Shown: positions 51,042 to 59,743, counted from the first letter of the stretch. The stretch: DNA of 64,000 bases from CAVPTL01 sp963708725 (GCA_963708725.1 CAVPTL010000006.1:1-64000), one strand, 5' to 3'. Made by a program: numbers and translations. The notes: generated by a model from the sequence alone, not told the origin.

Positions 51042-51312
51042 TCACAGCTCGTAAAACTGGGGGGCGTCAGAGGGGATCTGGTTGAGCGCGTAGTTCGAGA
51101 TCAGCGTATCGAGCACGCGGCGGGCGTCCTCGCGCCGGCTGCGGTCGATGCGTGAACACGATCCGAGCGCTGTTGGAGGCCAGCTGGACGCTCGGATTCG
51201 CATCGGGAAACACGCCGGTGATCACCAGCGGGGCCAGTTCGGCAAAGTCCGGCCCACCGTTTTCGGCGGTGAAGAGCGGGGTTCCGGTTGCCTCGAGCGT
51301 GACCGTCGGCAT
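51042..51312 (-). pseudogene. Frameshifted small protein gene
   Basis: The N-terminal frame encodes MPTVTLEATGTPLFTAENGG followed by PDFAELAPLVITGVFPDANP and runs to SARIVFT. One extra base near 51145-51155 moves sense to the next frame (RIDRSRREDARRVLDTLISN, then ALNQIPSDAPQFYEL and TGA at 51042). Joined, it is a protein of about 89 residues with a beta-rich N-terminal half and helical C-terminal half. No family is recognised. A sequencing error cannot be excluded. Confidence 0.55.
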
Positions 51313-51377
51313 CCGTTCGAGCTTAGCTCACACGGCGGCGCTCGAACCTCGCGTGCGATTGGCCATGGCGTTGCGGA

Positions 51378-52028
51378 CTAGATCAACGAGTTTTCGTCGA
51401 CGCAGACTGGGATCAGCATTGCTTCGAGCGCGTTGCGATAGTGCTCGAGGTCGGGGGTGTGAGCACCCGGCACCTTGGCGATATCGTCGTAACGGCGCAG
51501 CTTGACCGCAGTGATGTAGTAGTCGCCGTCCTCGAACTCGACCGCCTGGGCCGGGGTGTATGGGCCGCCCTGAAGCTCGAGGCTTTGACGTGACGCCGGC
51601 GAGAGCTGGGCCATGTACGTCGGATCGACCGCGCAGAGGTAGCGCTTGGACGCCACGTGCAGGCGGATCGGCTCGGTCACCTCGGGTGGGAAGTGCTGCT
51701 CGAGAAAGTTCGCGCCGACCTGCTCGTGCACGCTGTCGATCCCGTTCTCCGCACAGCTCTCGTCCATATCGTGCACCATGTGCCCGAAGTCGTGCAGCAC
51801 GGCTGCGGCGACCAACTCCGTCGGAGCGCCGTCCAGCTCGGCCGCCTGGGCGGTCTGGAGCATGTGCTCGGTGAGCGAGACCTGCTCTCCCAGGTAGACG
51901 TCGTGGCCGCGCTGGAGGAAGACGTCGAAGATCGCATCGATGACTGGGACGATCGTCACGGCCTCATGGTGATCTTCATCACAGCCCTTCGGAGATGAGT
52001 GCACGCCGCCACGATATGTCATATTCAT
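51378..52028 (-). CDS. HD-domain diiron oxygenase, PhnZ/TmpB-like
   Basis: The 216-residue protein carries the residue pattern of HD-type mixed-valent diiron oxygenases of organophosphonate breakdown: Y45 and E48 in YLGEQV, H55, H79-D80 and H83 (LHDFGH), H101, H124 and K128 in RLHVASKRYLCAVDP, then LSPASRQSLELQGGP, and D181/D182. PhnZ cleaves 2-amino-1-hydroxyethylphosphonate to glycine and phosphate; TmpB acts on a trimethylated analogue. No partner hydroxylase (PhnY/TmpA) or phosphonate transporter is in the window, so the substrate is open. ATG at 52022 is an alternative start. Confidence 0.82.
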   Translation of the reverse strand: MNMTYRGGVHSSPKGCDEDHHEAVTIVPVIDAIFDVFLQRGHDVYLGEQVSLTEHMLQTAQAAELDGAPTELVAAAVLHDFGHMVHDMDESCAENGIDSVHEQVGANFLEQHFPPEVTEPIRLHVASKRYLCAVDPTYMAQLSPASRQSLELQGGPYTPAQAVEFEDGDYYITAVKLRRYDDIAKVPGAHTPDLEHYRNALEAMLIPVCVDENSLI

Positions 52029-52236
52029 CCGATGGGGCTAAGAACTGGTGAGTTGTACGTCGCCGATCGGATAACTACACACTGCGCCATGTTCACAAAC
52101 GTTACCTAACGGATATCGTGCGCAGTGCTCTGGGGTTAAATCCGTGGAAATCGCCGGGTTTTTGGAGCTGGTGGTGTCGGATTGGTGAACAGCCTTGCAG
52201 CTTGGCGGTTCAAGGAGTACGGTGTGACGTTCCGCC

Positions 52237-52425
52237 ATGAATATGCATCCAAAGGGGCTCGCCATGCTCGAACCAGATCAGACACTCACGGTTACGACCA
52301 CGACGCTCGAGGGCTACACCCCGCATGAGCGCGAGGAGCTCGAGTCGGTCATCAACGCCGCGCGGCGCGGGCGCGAGGAGCGGGTCGAATCAGACGAGGC
52401 GCTCGACCAGACGTCTGCTACTTAG
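52237..52425 (+). CDS. Small acidic protein (62 aa)
   Basis: The product has a polar Thr-rich segment (LTVTTTTLEGYTPHEREELE) and a charged helical end (NAARRGREERVESDEALDQ). Starts are possible at 52237, 52243 or 52264. No good ribosome site is visible. The stop overlaps the convergent TMEM175 gene by 8 bp. The 208 bp before it hold no other gene that I can support. Confidence 0.45.
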   Translation: MNMHPKGLAMLEPDQTLTVTTTTLEGYTPHEREELESVINAARRGREERVESDEALDQTSAT

Positions 52426-53050
52426 GCAGAACGCTGCGGGCGATCGTTTCGCCGACGAAGCTCGGCACAAAGATCGTGGCGACCCACACGTAGGTGGCCA
52501 CGGACGGGCTGACCAAAACAGCGACCGGGATCGAGATGGCAAATCCCGCCGCGGTTGTCAGCACGCCAGGGACAGCTCGGCTGCGGGCGTGCGCGCGGTA
52601 GGCGGGGTTGAGGAGATCTCTGCGGTAGGCGTGGACGATCTGGGCGGCGAAACTCACGAGCACCGCGACGATCGCGGCGGCGTAGATCACCACGGGCTGT
52701 TGGTGGCCACCGTAGTTACCGATCAGCTGCGAGGTGAACGGAAGCAGCACGATGCAGGCGAGGTAGAACAGCGTCAGAGACACCAGCACCCTGTCGAACT
52801 CCTTCAGCCCCCGGACGAAGCTGTGGTGTGTCAGCCAGAAGCGGCCGATGACGAAGAAGCTCAGGGCATAGGCGAAGAGGTTCGGTATCTGGTTGTGGAG
52901 ATCGGCGCTGAGATGGTCGCTGCCGGGTGGGATGTCGAGTCCAAGCACCAACAGCGTGATCGCGATCGCAAACACGCCGTCGGTGAACGTGACCACGCGC
53001 GCGAAGTCGTACGTCCGCTCGACGTCGTCAGTGGCCTGCGCATCCTGCAT
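52418..53050 (-). CDS. TMEM175/DUF1211-family potassium channel-like protein
   Basis: The 210-residue protein has six helices. Helix 1 carries the TMEM175 signature RxxxF[ST]DGVFAIAITLL (RVVTFTDGVFAIAITLLVL, from residue 18), and helix 2 begins FAYALSFFVIGRFWLTHH. Bacterial members form leak-type potassium channels as tetramers. It appears complete and stands alone. Confidence 0.9.
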   Translation of the reverse strand: MQDAQATDDVERTYDFARVVTFTDGVFAIAITLLVLGLDIPPGSDHLSADLHNQIPNLFAYALSFFVIGRFWLTHHSFVRGLKEFDRVLVSLTLFYLACIVLLPFTSQLIGNYGGHQQPVVIYAAAIVAVLVSFAAQIVHAYRRDLLNPAYRAHARSRAVPGVLTTAAGFAISIPVAVLVSPSVATYVWVATIFVPSFVGETIARSVLPK

Positions 53051-53135
53051 GCACGCTCATTTCGCCGCAAACGTCCCGCTGCCTTCCAACACAGCGTTCG
53101 CGGTGGATCTCGGGCCATGGGCATACCATGCGGTC

Positions 53136-53768
53136 ATGAAGGGGCACGTCGGGTGGGTGCTTGCGGGGGTCACGGTGGTCGTGCTCGGCGCGGGGGTGAC
53201 GCTCGCCCACCGGGCCGGACGGCAGCCGCCGCGGGTGCTGGTATCGGCAACCGCCCACCGGGTGCCGGCGGTCGTTCGGCGCAGCGTCTCCCAGCACGGG
53301 CAGCCTCCGTTTCCGCTGCCGGCAGGAGCCCGGCTGAGTGCCTACACCCCTCTGGCAAACGGCAACCTGTTCGTGTACGCCGTGCGTCGCACCCACCGGC
53401 ATGTGTGTGAACTCGCCTACGAGGCTCACCGCGGGACGTTCGCGCCGGTCGTGCATGACGGCCTGGGCGCGGTTTCGGGCTGTCACCTGACCAGCTCCGA
53501 GCTACCCGAGTCGCTGAACCTTGCGCCCGCGACGATCACCGGCCCGATGGTGTTGTACGGAACCGCGCCACTCAGCGCCGACCGGATGCAGCTTCACACC
53601 GATACGGGCAAGAGCTACGACTACCGGTTGCCGCACGTGCCGTTGACGGCCGACGGCCACCGCGAAGCGGTGGTACTCGACCTCACGCGCCTGGGCCAGG
53701 CGCACGTGCGCAGAGCGACGCTGATGCACGGCAGCCAGGTGGTCGAAGTCAACACCTTCTACCCGTGA
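53136..53768 (+). CDS. Exported/anchored protein, unknown
   Basis: From MKGHVGWVLAGVTVVVLGAG the 210-residue product has an N-terminal signal anchor and a polar extracellular part with two cysteines (HVCELAYEAH and VSGCHLTSS). Beta-rich segments run towards the end (SYDYRLPHVPLTADGHREAV). The upstream in-frame sequence back to 52893 is antisense to the TMEM175 gene and is not used. No family is recognised. A decayed palindromic repeat follows the stop. Confidence 0.65.
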   Translation: MKGHVGWVLAGVTVVVLGAGVTLAHRAGRQPPRVLVSATAHRVPAVVRRSVSQHGQPPFPLPAGARLSAYTPLANGNLFVYAVRRTHRHVCELAYEAHRGTFAPVVHDGLGAVSGCHLTSSELPESLNLAPATITGPMVLYGTAPLSADRMQLHTDTGKSYDYRLPHVPLTADGHREAVVLDLTRLGQAHVRRATLMHGSQVVEVNTFYP

Positions 53769-53788
53769 CAACCGCAGACTGGTTCGTT

Positions 53789-53817
53789 GAATAGCGGCGT
53801 CCTGGCACCGATCATTA
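53789..53817. repeat. Decayed copy of the GAATAACGG palindrome
   Basis: GAATAGCGGCGTCCTGGCACCGATCATTAA keeps the order of the family (GAATAxCGG, CCTGGCACCG, ATT) but has several substitutions that break the stem. It lies between two convergent stops. Confidence 0.5.
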
Positions 53818-55281
53818 AGTGTCGGCGGTCAGAGGGGTTGCGACGTCCTCGAGCTGTCGCTGCTCTGCGTCGACCCCGAGCCACACCTCGACCAGGCCAC
53901 CCAGAATCATCAGCCCCGCTCCCAGCAAGTAGCCGAGAAACACGGTGGTGCGGTTTCCGGTTGCGATGTTGTGGCCGTAGAGCGCGGGTCCGATGATCCC
54001 GCCGATCCCGGTCGCGACGGCGTAGAAGAACGCGATCGCCATGGCGCGGGTCTCCATCGGGAAGATCTCGCTGACGGTCAGATACGCCGAGCTCGCGCCC
54101 GCCGAGGCGAAGAAGAAGATCACTGACCAGCCGATGGTGAGCTCGGTCGCCGAGATCGAGTTCTGCTGGAACAACCCGCCGACGACGATCAGCCCGAGTC
54201 CCGAAATGATGTAGGTGGAGGCGATCATCGTCCGTCGGCCGATCCGGTCGAACAGGTGGCCGAGCAGCACCGGGCCGAGGAAGTTCCCCGCGGCGAACGG
54301 CAGCAGGTACCACCCGATCGAGTCGCTCGAGATGCCGTAGAAGTTGGTCAGGACAAGGGCATAGGTGAAAAAGATGGCGTTGTAGAGAAACGCTTGGGAG
54401 ACCATCAGTGCGAAACCGAGGATCGAGCGCCGCCGGTAGTCGCCAAACACCGCCTTGACGACGGGGCCGAACCCCACGCTTTTGGTCTGGCGCACCTCGA
54501 TCGTGTCCTTGGGTGGGTCGAGCGAGCCGTCGGTGCTTGCCTCGACGCGCTCCTCGATATCCGAGACGACATCCTCGGCCTCGTCGGCCTGCCCGTGGGT
54601 CATGAGCCAGCGCGGGCTCTCCGGCAGGAACTGGCGCAGCAAGAGCACGCCGAGGGCAAGAAACGCGCCGATGCCGAAGCCGACGCGCCAGCCCACGTCA
54701 ACCGAGAAATGCGCGGGGTTGAGCAGATACACCGATGCGGCGGCTCCGACCGCGGTGCCGATCCAGTACGAGCCGTTGATCGCGAGGTCGACCCAGCCGC
54801 GCACCCGGGCGGGGATCAACTCGTCGATTGCCGAGTTGATCGCGGAGTATTCGCCGCCTATCCCGGCGCCGGTGAAGAAGCGCGCGATCGCAAACGTCTC
54901 GAACGAGTGAGTGAACGCCGTGCTGGTGGTGGCGACGACGTACAACCCGAGGGTGATCATGAACAGCTTCTTGCGGCCGAAACGGTCGGTCAGATAGCCG
55001 AAGAAGAGCGCGCCAACACAGGCTCCCGCAACGTAGATCGAGCCCGCGAGGCCAAGCTGCGACGCGGAGAGCGAGAGCGTCTGGGTCTTCTCGAGCTGAC
55101 CCGAGATCGCACCCACGATCGTGACTTCCAGGCCGTCGAGAATCCACACCGCACCGAGCGCGAACACCACGAGCCAGTGCCACCGCGACCAGGGGAGCCG
55201 GTCGAGCCGCGCGGGGACGTCGGTTTCGACGACGTCGTCATCTGATAACCGGCGAGGACCCCATGATCCAACCATGCTCAT
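53815..55281 (-). CDS. Major facilitator superfamily transporter, sugar-porter-like
   Basis: The protein (488 residues from ATG 55281) has twelve predicted helices and MFS motifs: GYLTDRFGRKK after helix 2, GIGGEYSAINSAIDELIPARVRG-type sequence around helices 4-5, LPESPRWL at the central loop, GHLFDRIGRR, and SEIFPMETRAMAIA late. This is the SP/aromatic-acid/metabolite:H+ symporter pattern. The long central loop (about residues 215-270) is acidic. The substrate is not predictable. ATG 55275 is an alternative start. Confidence 0.9.
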   Translation of the reverse strand: MSMVGSWGPRRLSDDDVVETDVPARLDRLPWSRWHWLVVFALGAVWILDGLEVTIVGAISGQLEKTQTLSLSASQLGLAGSIYVAGACVGALFFGYLTDRFGRKKLFMITLGLYVVATTSTAFTHSFETFAIARFFTGAGIGGEYSAINSAIDELIPARVRGWVDLAINGSYWIGTAVGAAASVYLLNPAHFSVDVGWRVGFGIGAFLALGVLLLRQFLPESPRWLMTHGQADEAEDVVSDIEERVEASTDGSLDPPKDTIEVRQTKSVGFGPVVKAVFGDYRRRSILGFALMVSQAFLYNAIFFTYALVLTNFYGISSDSIGWYLLPFAAGNFLGPVLLGHLFDRIGRRTMIASTYIISGLGLIVVGGLFQQNSISATELTIGWSVIFFFASAGASSAYLTVSEIFPMETRAMAIAFFYAVATGIGGIIGPALYGHNIATGNRTTVFLGYLLGAGLMILGGLVEVWLGVDAEQRQLEDVATPLTADT

Positions 55282-55393
55282 GCCGCACCGTGTTCCCCCG
55301 CAGTTCACCATCGAAACACATGTCACCTGCGATTAGCACGACCGGCGGCGGGGTAGCCATGTTGGTGTAAAGCAGCAACCAGGAGGTACACCG

Positions 55394-55942
55394 ATGGGCA
55401 TTCTCAGCGGCAAGAACGTGGCGGTGCTGGCGACCGACGGCGTCGAGCAGATCGAGTTGACCGAACCGGTCAAAGCCGCCCGCGAGGCGGGCGCGACGGT
55501 CGAGTTGATCAGCCTCGATGACTCGCCGGTGCAGGGTTTCAACCATCTCGATCACGGTGACGAGTTTCCCGTGGACAAGACGATCGACGCGGCCGATGCT
55601 TCTGACTACGATGGCTTGATCCTGCCGGGGGGAGTCGCCAATCCCGACGCGCTGCGAATGGAGCCCGCGGCGGTGGAGTTCGTGCACGACTTCTTCGAGC
55701 AGGGGAAGCCGGTCGCGGCGATCTGTCACGCCCCGTGGACACTGGTCGAGGCCGGTGTGGTCAACGGCCGCACCTTGACGTCGTGGCCGAGCCTTCGCAC
55801 CGACATCGAGAATGCGGGCGGGAAGTGGGTCGACGAGCGGGTGCACGTCGACGGCGTTCTGGTCACCAGCCGAAAGCCGGATGACCTTCCCGATTTCTGC
55901 AGCCACATGATCGAGCAGTTTTCGGCCGAGTTGGCCCGATAA
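55394..55942 (+). CDS. DJ-1/PfpI-family type 1 glutamine amidotransferase-like protein
   Basis: The 182-residue protein has the PfpI/DJ-1 fold with Glu18 (GVEQIELTEP), a glycine-rich turn (LILPGGVANPD) and the nucleophile elbow AAICHAPW with Cys111-His112. Relatives are described as proteases, deglycases or glyoxalase-like chaperones. AGGAGG lies 8 bp before the ATG. It stands just before the HU gene. Confidence 0.92.
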   Translation: MGILSGKNVAVLATDGVEQIELTEPVKAAREAGATVELISLDDSPVQGFNHLDHGDEFPVDKTIDAADASDYDGLILPGGVANPDALRMEPAAVEFVHDFFEQGKPVAAICHAPWTLVEAGVVNGRTLTSWPSLRTDIENAGGKWVDERVHVDGVLVTSRKPDDLPDFCSHMIEQFSAELAR

Positions 55943-56007
55943 CGGCTCTGTGCAGGAGATCGCAGAGGTGTCACGAAGTTGACGCCTACTCACAAGGAGG
56001 TCGTTGC

Positions 56008-56280
56008 ATGAACAAGACCGAACTGATTGAGAAGGTCGCCAAGGAGACCGGCGAGTCCAAAGCACAGACTCAGCGCATCATCGAGTCGACGCTGGGGACG
56101 ATCGAACACAGCCTCTCCACCGGCGAGGATGTCGCAGTCACCGGGTTCGGCACGTGGAAAGTGCGCCACCAGGGCGCCCGCAATGCCAGGAACCCGCGCA
56201 CTGGACAGCCGATCGTGATTCCCGCTCGGCGCGCCCCGCGGTTCTCCGCAGGGTCTCGCCTGAAGCACGCGGTTCGCTAG
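56008..56280 (+). CDS. HU-family DNA-binding protein
   Basis: The 90-residue protein has the full HU/IHF layout: helical N-terminus (MNKTELIEKVAKETGESKAQ), the GFGTWKVRHQGARNARNPRTG strand and beta-arm start, the arm motif GQPIVIPARRAPRFSAG, and a last helix. It bends and compacts DNA. AAGGAGGT lies 8 bp before the ATG. It lacks the long Lys/Ala C-terminal tail of mycobacterial HU. Confidence 0.95.
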   Translation: MNKTELIEKVAKETGESKAQTQRIIESTLGTIEHSLSTGEDVAVTGFGTWKVRHQGARNARNPRTGQPIVIPARRAPRFSAGSRLKHAVR

Positions 56281-56288
56281 CAGTCTAA

Positions 56289-56329
56289 GAACGGTGAATA
56301 ACGGTGCCTGGCACCGTTATTCACCGTTC
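56289..56329. repeat. Palindromic repeat, GAATAACGG family (longest copy)
   Basis: 20-bp perfect arms around one central T, with core GAATAACGGTGCC as at 49972, extended outward by GAACGGT. It lies between the convergent HU and deacetylase genes and overlaps the deacetylase stop codon. Here it could serve as a bidirectional terminator. Confidence 0.85.
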
Positions 56330-58115
56330 AGCCTGTTCCGATCAGCTGGGCGTCGTCGAAGCTGGCGGTACCGGTGCTCGAGAGGGCGAGCCCGACGCTG
56401 ATCGCTGTCGCTCCAACAGGGATGGGCGGCGTCGTCCATGACGCTTGCACCCATCCGTTGGACGCCGCGCTGAAGCCACTCTTGGCCCAGAACGTCCACT
56501 GGCCCGAGCTGTCGCGTGTGTAGGCGACGAACCGCACCGGAGCCGACGATGTGAACCACTCACTTGCCGTATAGGAGTGCCCCGGCGTTGCCGTGGGTGC
56601 GCAAGCCCCCTGGTCGAAGGTGGTGAGGGCCTTGCGATCGCCGCTCGTCCAGGCCGAGATCGTGAGCCGTTCGGCGAACCCGCCGGAATGGGCCGCGGTC
56701 GTGCGCGCCCAGGCGGAGGTGTTGGTTCCAAACCCTGCCAGCGACCAGCAGTCGGGCACGCCGTTTGCGTCAGCGTCGGTCTCGAAACCGGGGTTGGGGA
56801 TCAGGTTGAGCCGCAGATCAGCGTCGTCGAAGCTGGCCGATCCGGCGGCCGACAGCGCCAGCCCGATGCTGATCGCCGTCGACCCGGCGGGTATCGGAGG
56901 CGGCGTCCACACCGCCCGTGTCCACGTGCCGGCCGCCGGCGAGTAGGGGCTCTGGGCCCAGAAGCTCCAGCTACCGGTGGCGTTTCGGAGGTACGCGACG
57001 AACCGCACCGGAGCGGTGGAGGTAAACCACTCGCTTGCCTGGTAGCTGTGACCTGGCATCACCGCGGGGGCGCAGGTGCCCTGGTCGAAGCTCGTGAGCG
57101 CTTTTCGGTCTCCGCTCGTCCACGACGAGATCACGAGATGCTCGGCGGCCGCGCCCGAGTGGGCGTCGCTGGTGCGCGTCCAGGTGGGCGTGTTTGTGCC
57201 ATATCCCGTGAGCGACCAGCAGTCCGGCACGCCGTTGTTGTCGGAGTCGGTCTCGAATCCGGGGTTCGGGATGAGGTTGGCATCCGCCATGGGGAGCGGT
57301 GGGCCTGCGACCGGCGGATTCACTGATCCGCCGATTACCTGGTTCACCGTTTGCGTCGTCGTACCGTCCGTCGCCGCCCGCGGGCCAAGCCATGCCAGGA
57401 ATTGGGACAGCTCGTCGGGTTCGACGCCGTACTGGCCGCAGCCGTCGCAGACCTGATGGAAGACGATCTGCACCCATCCACCGTTGCTCTGCTCCGCGTT
57501 GGTCACGAAGCTCTCGAGGGTAGCGAGCGTCGTCGTCGACGTCACTCCGGCCGCCGTCCGCGTCCGGTACGGATCGACCGGCGGGATCGACTCCCCAAAC
57601 GGACATCCGTTGCATCCAAGGCCGGCGACCTCGCGGGCACTGTCGTAGCCGCATTGGGCCACGATCTGCTCGGTGGTGGCATCGAACTCCCCGTACGGGT
57701 AAGCGAAGTCCGAGACCGCGAATCCGTCGGCCAAAAGCGCGCTTCGGTCGTCACAGATCTCGCGTTTCTGGTCGTCGGCGCTCAGCGTCAGCAGGTGCGG
57801 ATGGTCGATCGTATGGCCGCCGATCTCGTTACCGTCGGCAGCGATGCTTTGCACCTGTGCCAGTGTGAGCCGGTTGGTGCGACCCAGAAAGCCGCTGTTG
57901 ACGAAGAACGTGGCGTGGATGCCGTTGGCACTCAGAAGCGACTGGGCGATGGTGGCGTCGGCCCAGCCGTCGTCGAACTCGAGCGAGACGATCGTGTGGC
58001 CGGCCGTCGCATGTGCGGTCGCGGGCGTGGTCGCGAGTAGCGCGACCACCGCGATTCCCACCCCGCACCTCCAGCTCCGCCTGCCCGCCCAGAGCAGCCG
58101 CCGCAGTTTCGGCAT
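56328..58115 (-). CDS. Secreted polysaccharide deacetylase with two C-terminal carbohydrate-binding-like repeats
   Basis: The 595-residue product has a signal peptide (cleavage near ATAHA). A NodB-type deacetylase domain covers about residues 40-260: LEFDDGWADA with the metal/catalytic Asp pair, GGHTIDHPHL with the His pair, and AYPYGEFDATTEQI. Two tandem modules follow (about residues 285-435 and 440-593), both starting LIPNPGFETD and sharing CWSL, SSWTSGDRKALT and FDDA. They resemble CBM4/9-like sandwiches. It should de-N-acetylate a cell-surface or environmental polysaccharide. It stands alone, convergent with HU. Confidence 0.88.
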   Translation of the reverse strand: MPKLRRLLWAGRRSWRCGVGIAVVALLATTPATAHATAGHTIVSLEFDDGWADATIAQSLLSANGIHATFFVNSGFLGRTNRLTLAQVQSIAADGNEIGGHTIDHPHLLTLSADDQKREICDDRSALLADGFAVSDFAYPYGEFDATTEQIVAQCGYDSAREVAGLGCNGCPFGESIPPVDPYRTRTAAGVTSTTTLATLESFVTNAEQSNGGWVQIVFHQVCDGCGQYGVEPDELSQFLAWLGPRAATDGTTTQTVNQVIGGSVNPPVAGPPLPMADANLIPNPGFETDSDNNGVPDCWSLTGYGTNTPTWTRTSDAHSGAAAEHLVISSWTSGDRKALTSFDQGTCAPAVMPGHSYQASEWFTSTAPVRFVAYLRNATGSWSFWAQSPYSPAAGTWTRAVWTPPPIPAGSTAISIGLALSAAGSASFDDADLRLNLIPNPGFETDADANGVPDCWSLAGFGTNTSAWARTTAAHSGGFAERLTISAWTSGDRKALTTFDQGACAPTATPGHSYTASEWFTSSAPVRFVAYTRDSSGQWTFWAKSGFSAASNGWVQASWTTPPIPVGATAISVGLALSSTGTASFDDAQLIGTG

Positions 58116-58173
58116 GTGACCCTCCCAGACAGATTGTGCCAGAGAGTACGAGCCTCGTGTGGGTGATTTTCAC

Positions 58174-58704
58174 CTATCCGAGCAAGGGATGCGTGAGCCC
58201 GTGCTCGGCACAGATCCGTGGCAGGCTCTCCAGGTCGAACTCGATCCCGTACTTCTGGGACAGGGCAGCCATGTCGGCATCGCCGTTTGCCAGACCGGCA
58301 TCGAGTTCCCGGAAGAAGTGCTCGAAGCCGCCGGGGGAGATGATCTCGAGAATCCGGCACGGTGTGTCTCCGGCATTCCAGAATGTGTGCCACTGGTCGG
58401 ATGGCTTGAACGCGAGGTCGCCCACCTCGGCGTGCACGACCTCGTCGCCGAGCAGTGCCCCCATCCGGCCCTCCAACACGAAGCTGTACTCATCGACTCC
58501 GAAGTGGCGATGGAGCGGTGCGCACAGTGAATGGGGCGGGATCGGGTGTTCGACGAGCGAAAACGAGCCGCCTGACTCCTCGCCCCATACGAGGAAGCGT
58601 GCGTCACAGCCGCCGAGGTGGGCCACCGGCCCTTCGGCTGGGCCAATGATGCGTGGGCCCTGGGACGCATCGAAACGCCGGAGGCTTTCGGTGGACGGCA
58701 TCAT
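58174..58704 (-). CDS. Cupin-domain protein
   Basis: The 176-residue protein has the motif LHRHFGVDEYSFVLEGR with His65, His67 and Glu72 as metal ligands, and DQWHTFWNAGD with His106. A C-terminal helical tail (HFFRELDAGLANGDADMAAL) follows, common in cupins of the quercetinase-like type. It is divergent from a TetR gene, with 91 bp between starts, and is a likely target of that regulator. Either of two adjacent ATGs may be used. Confidence 0.87.
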   Translation of the reverse strand: MMPSTESLRRFDASQGPRIIGPAEGPVAHLGGCDARFLVWGEESGGSFSLVEHPIPPHSLCAPLHRHFGVDEYSFVLEGRMGALLGDEVVHAEVGDLAFKPSDQWHTFWNAGDTPCRILEIISPGGFEHFFRELDAGLANGDADMAALSQKYGIEFDLESLPRICAEHGLTHPLLG

Positions 58705-58795
58705 CGGCTAGCCTTTCCATTGAACATCCGTGTGCGATGAAACTAGCAGTCCGGCAAGCGGGTGTCAATATTCGCAAACCACGGTGTCTAACGAA

Positions 58796-59389
58796 ATGTC
58801 AAAACAGCCCTCCCGCAGCTACCAGAAACGCCGTCGGGCCGAACTCGAGGCCGAGACCCGGTTTCGGATCGCGAACGCCGCGGTCCAGTTGCATGGCTCG
58901 ATCGGGCCGGCGCGAACGACTGTCACCGCGGTCGCTGAACGGGCCGGGGTGCAGCGCTCGACGGTCTACCGGCACTTTCCCGATGACGAGACGCTATTCG
59001 CAGCCTGCAGCCAGCTATGGCTCGACCAAAATCCCACGCCCGATCTGGGGGAGTGGGCACGGATCCTGGATCCCGGCGAGCGCCTGAGGGTCGCGCTGCC
59101 CGAGCTGTACGCCTGGTTTGCCGACACCGAGGCGATGCTCGAGCTGATCACCCGCGACGCGGCGGTGATGCCGGCGATGCGGGCGTCGTTCCAGGGTATG
59201 GATGCCTATTTCGACGCCGTCCTCGAGACGCTGCTGCGGGGCCACCGCGAGCGCGGCGCTGCGCGGCGCCGGGTGCGTGCGGCGATCGGCCACGCGGTCG
59301 CGTTCGAGACCTGGCGCTCGCTCGTTCGGCGGCAGCGGCTCGAAGCCACTGCCGCCGCCGAGATGATGATCGACCTGATCGAACGCTGA
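58796..59389 (+). CDS. TetR-family transcriptional regulator
   Basis: The 197-residue protein has a TetR helix-turn-helix at the N-terminus (RIANAAVQLHGSIGPARTTV, AVAERAGVQRSTVYRHFPDD) and an all-helical ligand domain. ATG 58796 is favoured over an upstream start at 58730. It is divergent from the cupin gene. No clear long palindrome was found in the 91-bp gap. Confidence 0.88.
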   Translation: MSKQPSRSYQKRRRAELEAETRFRIANAAVQLHGSIGPARTTVTAVAERAGVQRSTVYRHFPDDETLFAACSQLWLDQNPTPDLGEWARILDPGERLRVALPELYAWFADTEAMLELITRDAAVMPAMRASFQGMDAYFDAVLETLLRGHRERGAARRRVRAAIGHAVAFETWRSLVRRQRLEATAAAEMMIDLIER

Positions 59390-59398
59390 GCGCCGTTC

Positions 59399-59743
59399 TC
59401 AGTACTCCACGATCGGACGGATCTCGACCGCGCCACCGTAGCGAGCGGCCGGGACGCGTCCGGCCAGCGCGATCGCGGCATCCAGGTCGGGGGCGTCGTA
59501 GATGAAGTAGCCGCCGAGCGCCTCCTTGGTTTCGGCAAACGGTCCGTCGGTCGCGAGTGCCTGGCCGTCGCGCACCCGCACAGTCGTGGCCTGATCGGGG
59601 AGGGCCAGGCCCTGGCCGGTGGTGACCCCGGGGGTGTTGTTGATCGCCGCGTAATCGGCCCAGACGGTCTGCTGCTCTTCGGGTGAGAGCTGGCTCTGTA
59701 CCTCGAGGGCGGTGCCCTGATAGATCTGCAGCATGAACTTCAT
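59399..59743 (-). CDS. YCII-related (DGPF) domain protein
   Basis: The 114-residue protein has the YCII ferredoxin-like fold, with the hallmark DGPFAETKEALGGYF at residues 66-80. The family includes small enzymes and proteins often encoded beside sigma factors or ArsR regulators. GGAGG lies before ATG 59743. It is divergent from an ArsR gene across an 8-bp inverted repeat, so it is a probable target. Confidence 0.88.
   Translation of the reverse strand: MKFMLQIYQGTALEVQSQLSPEEQQTVWADYAAINNTPGVTTGQGLALPDQATTVRVRDGQALATDGPFAETKEALGGYFIYDAPDLDAAIALAGRVPAARYGGAVEIRPIVEY

Noticed and set aside
58155..58175. TTTCACCTATC shared with 46789-46799 as a common promoter motif
   Set aside because: The 58 kb copy lies at the end of the cupin gene, in the wrong place for a promoter of the deacetylase, so chance is more likely.
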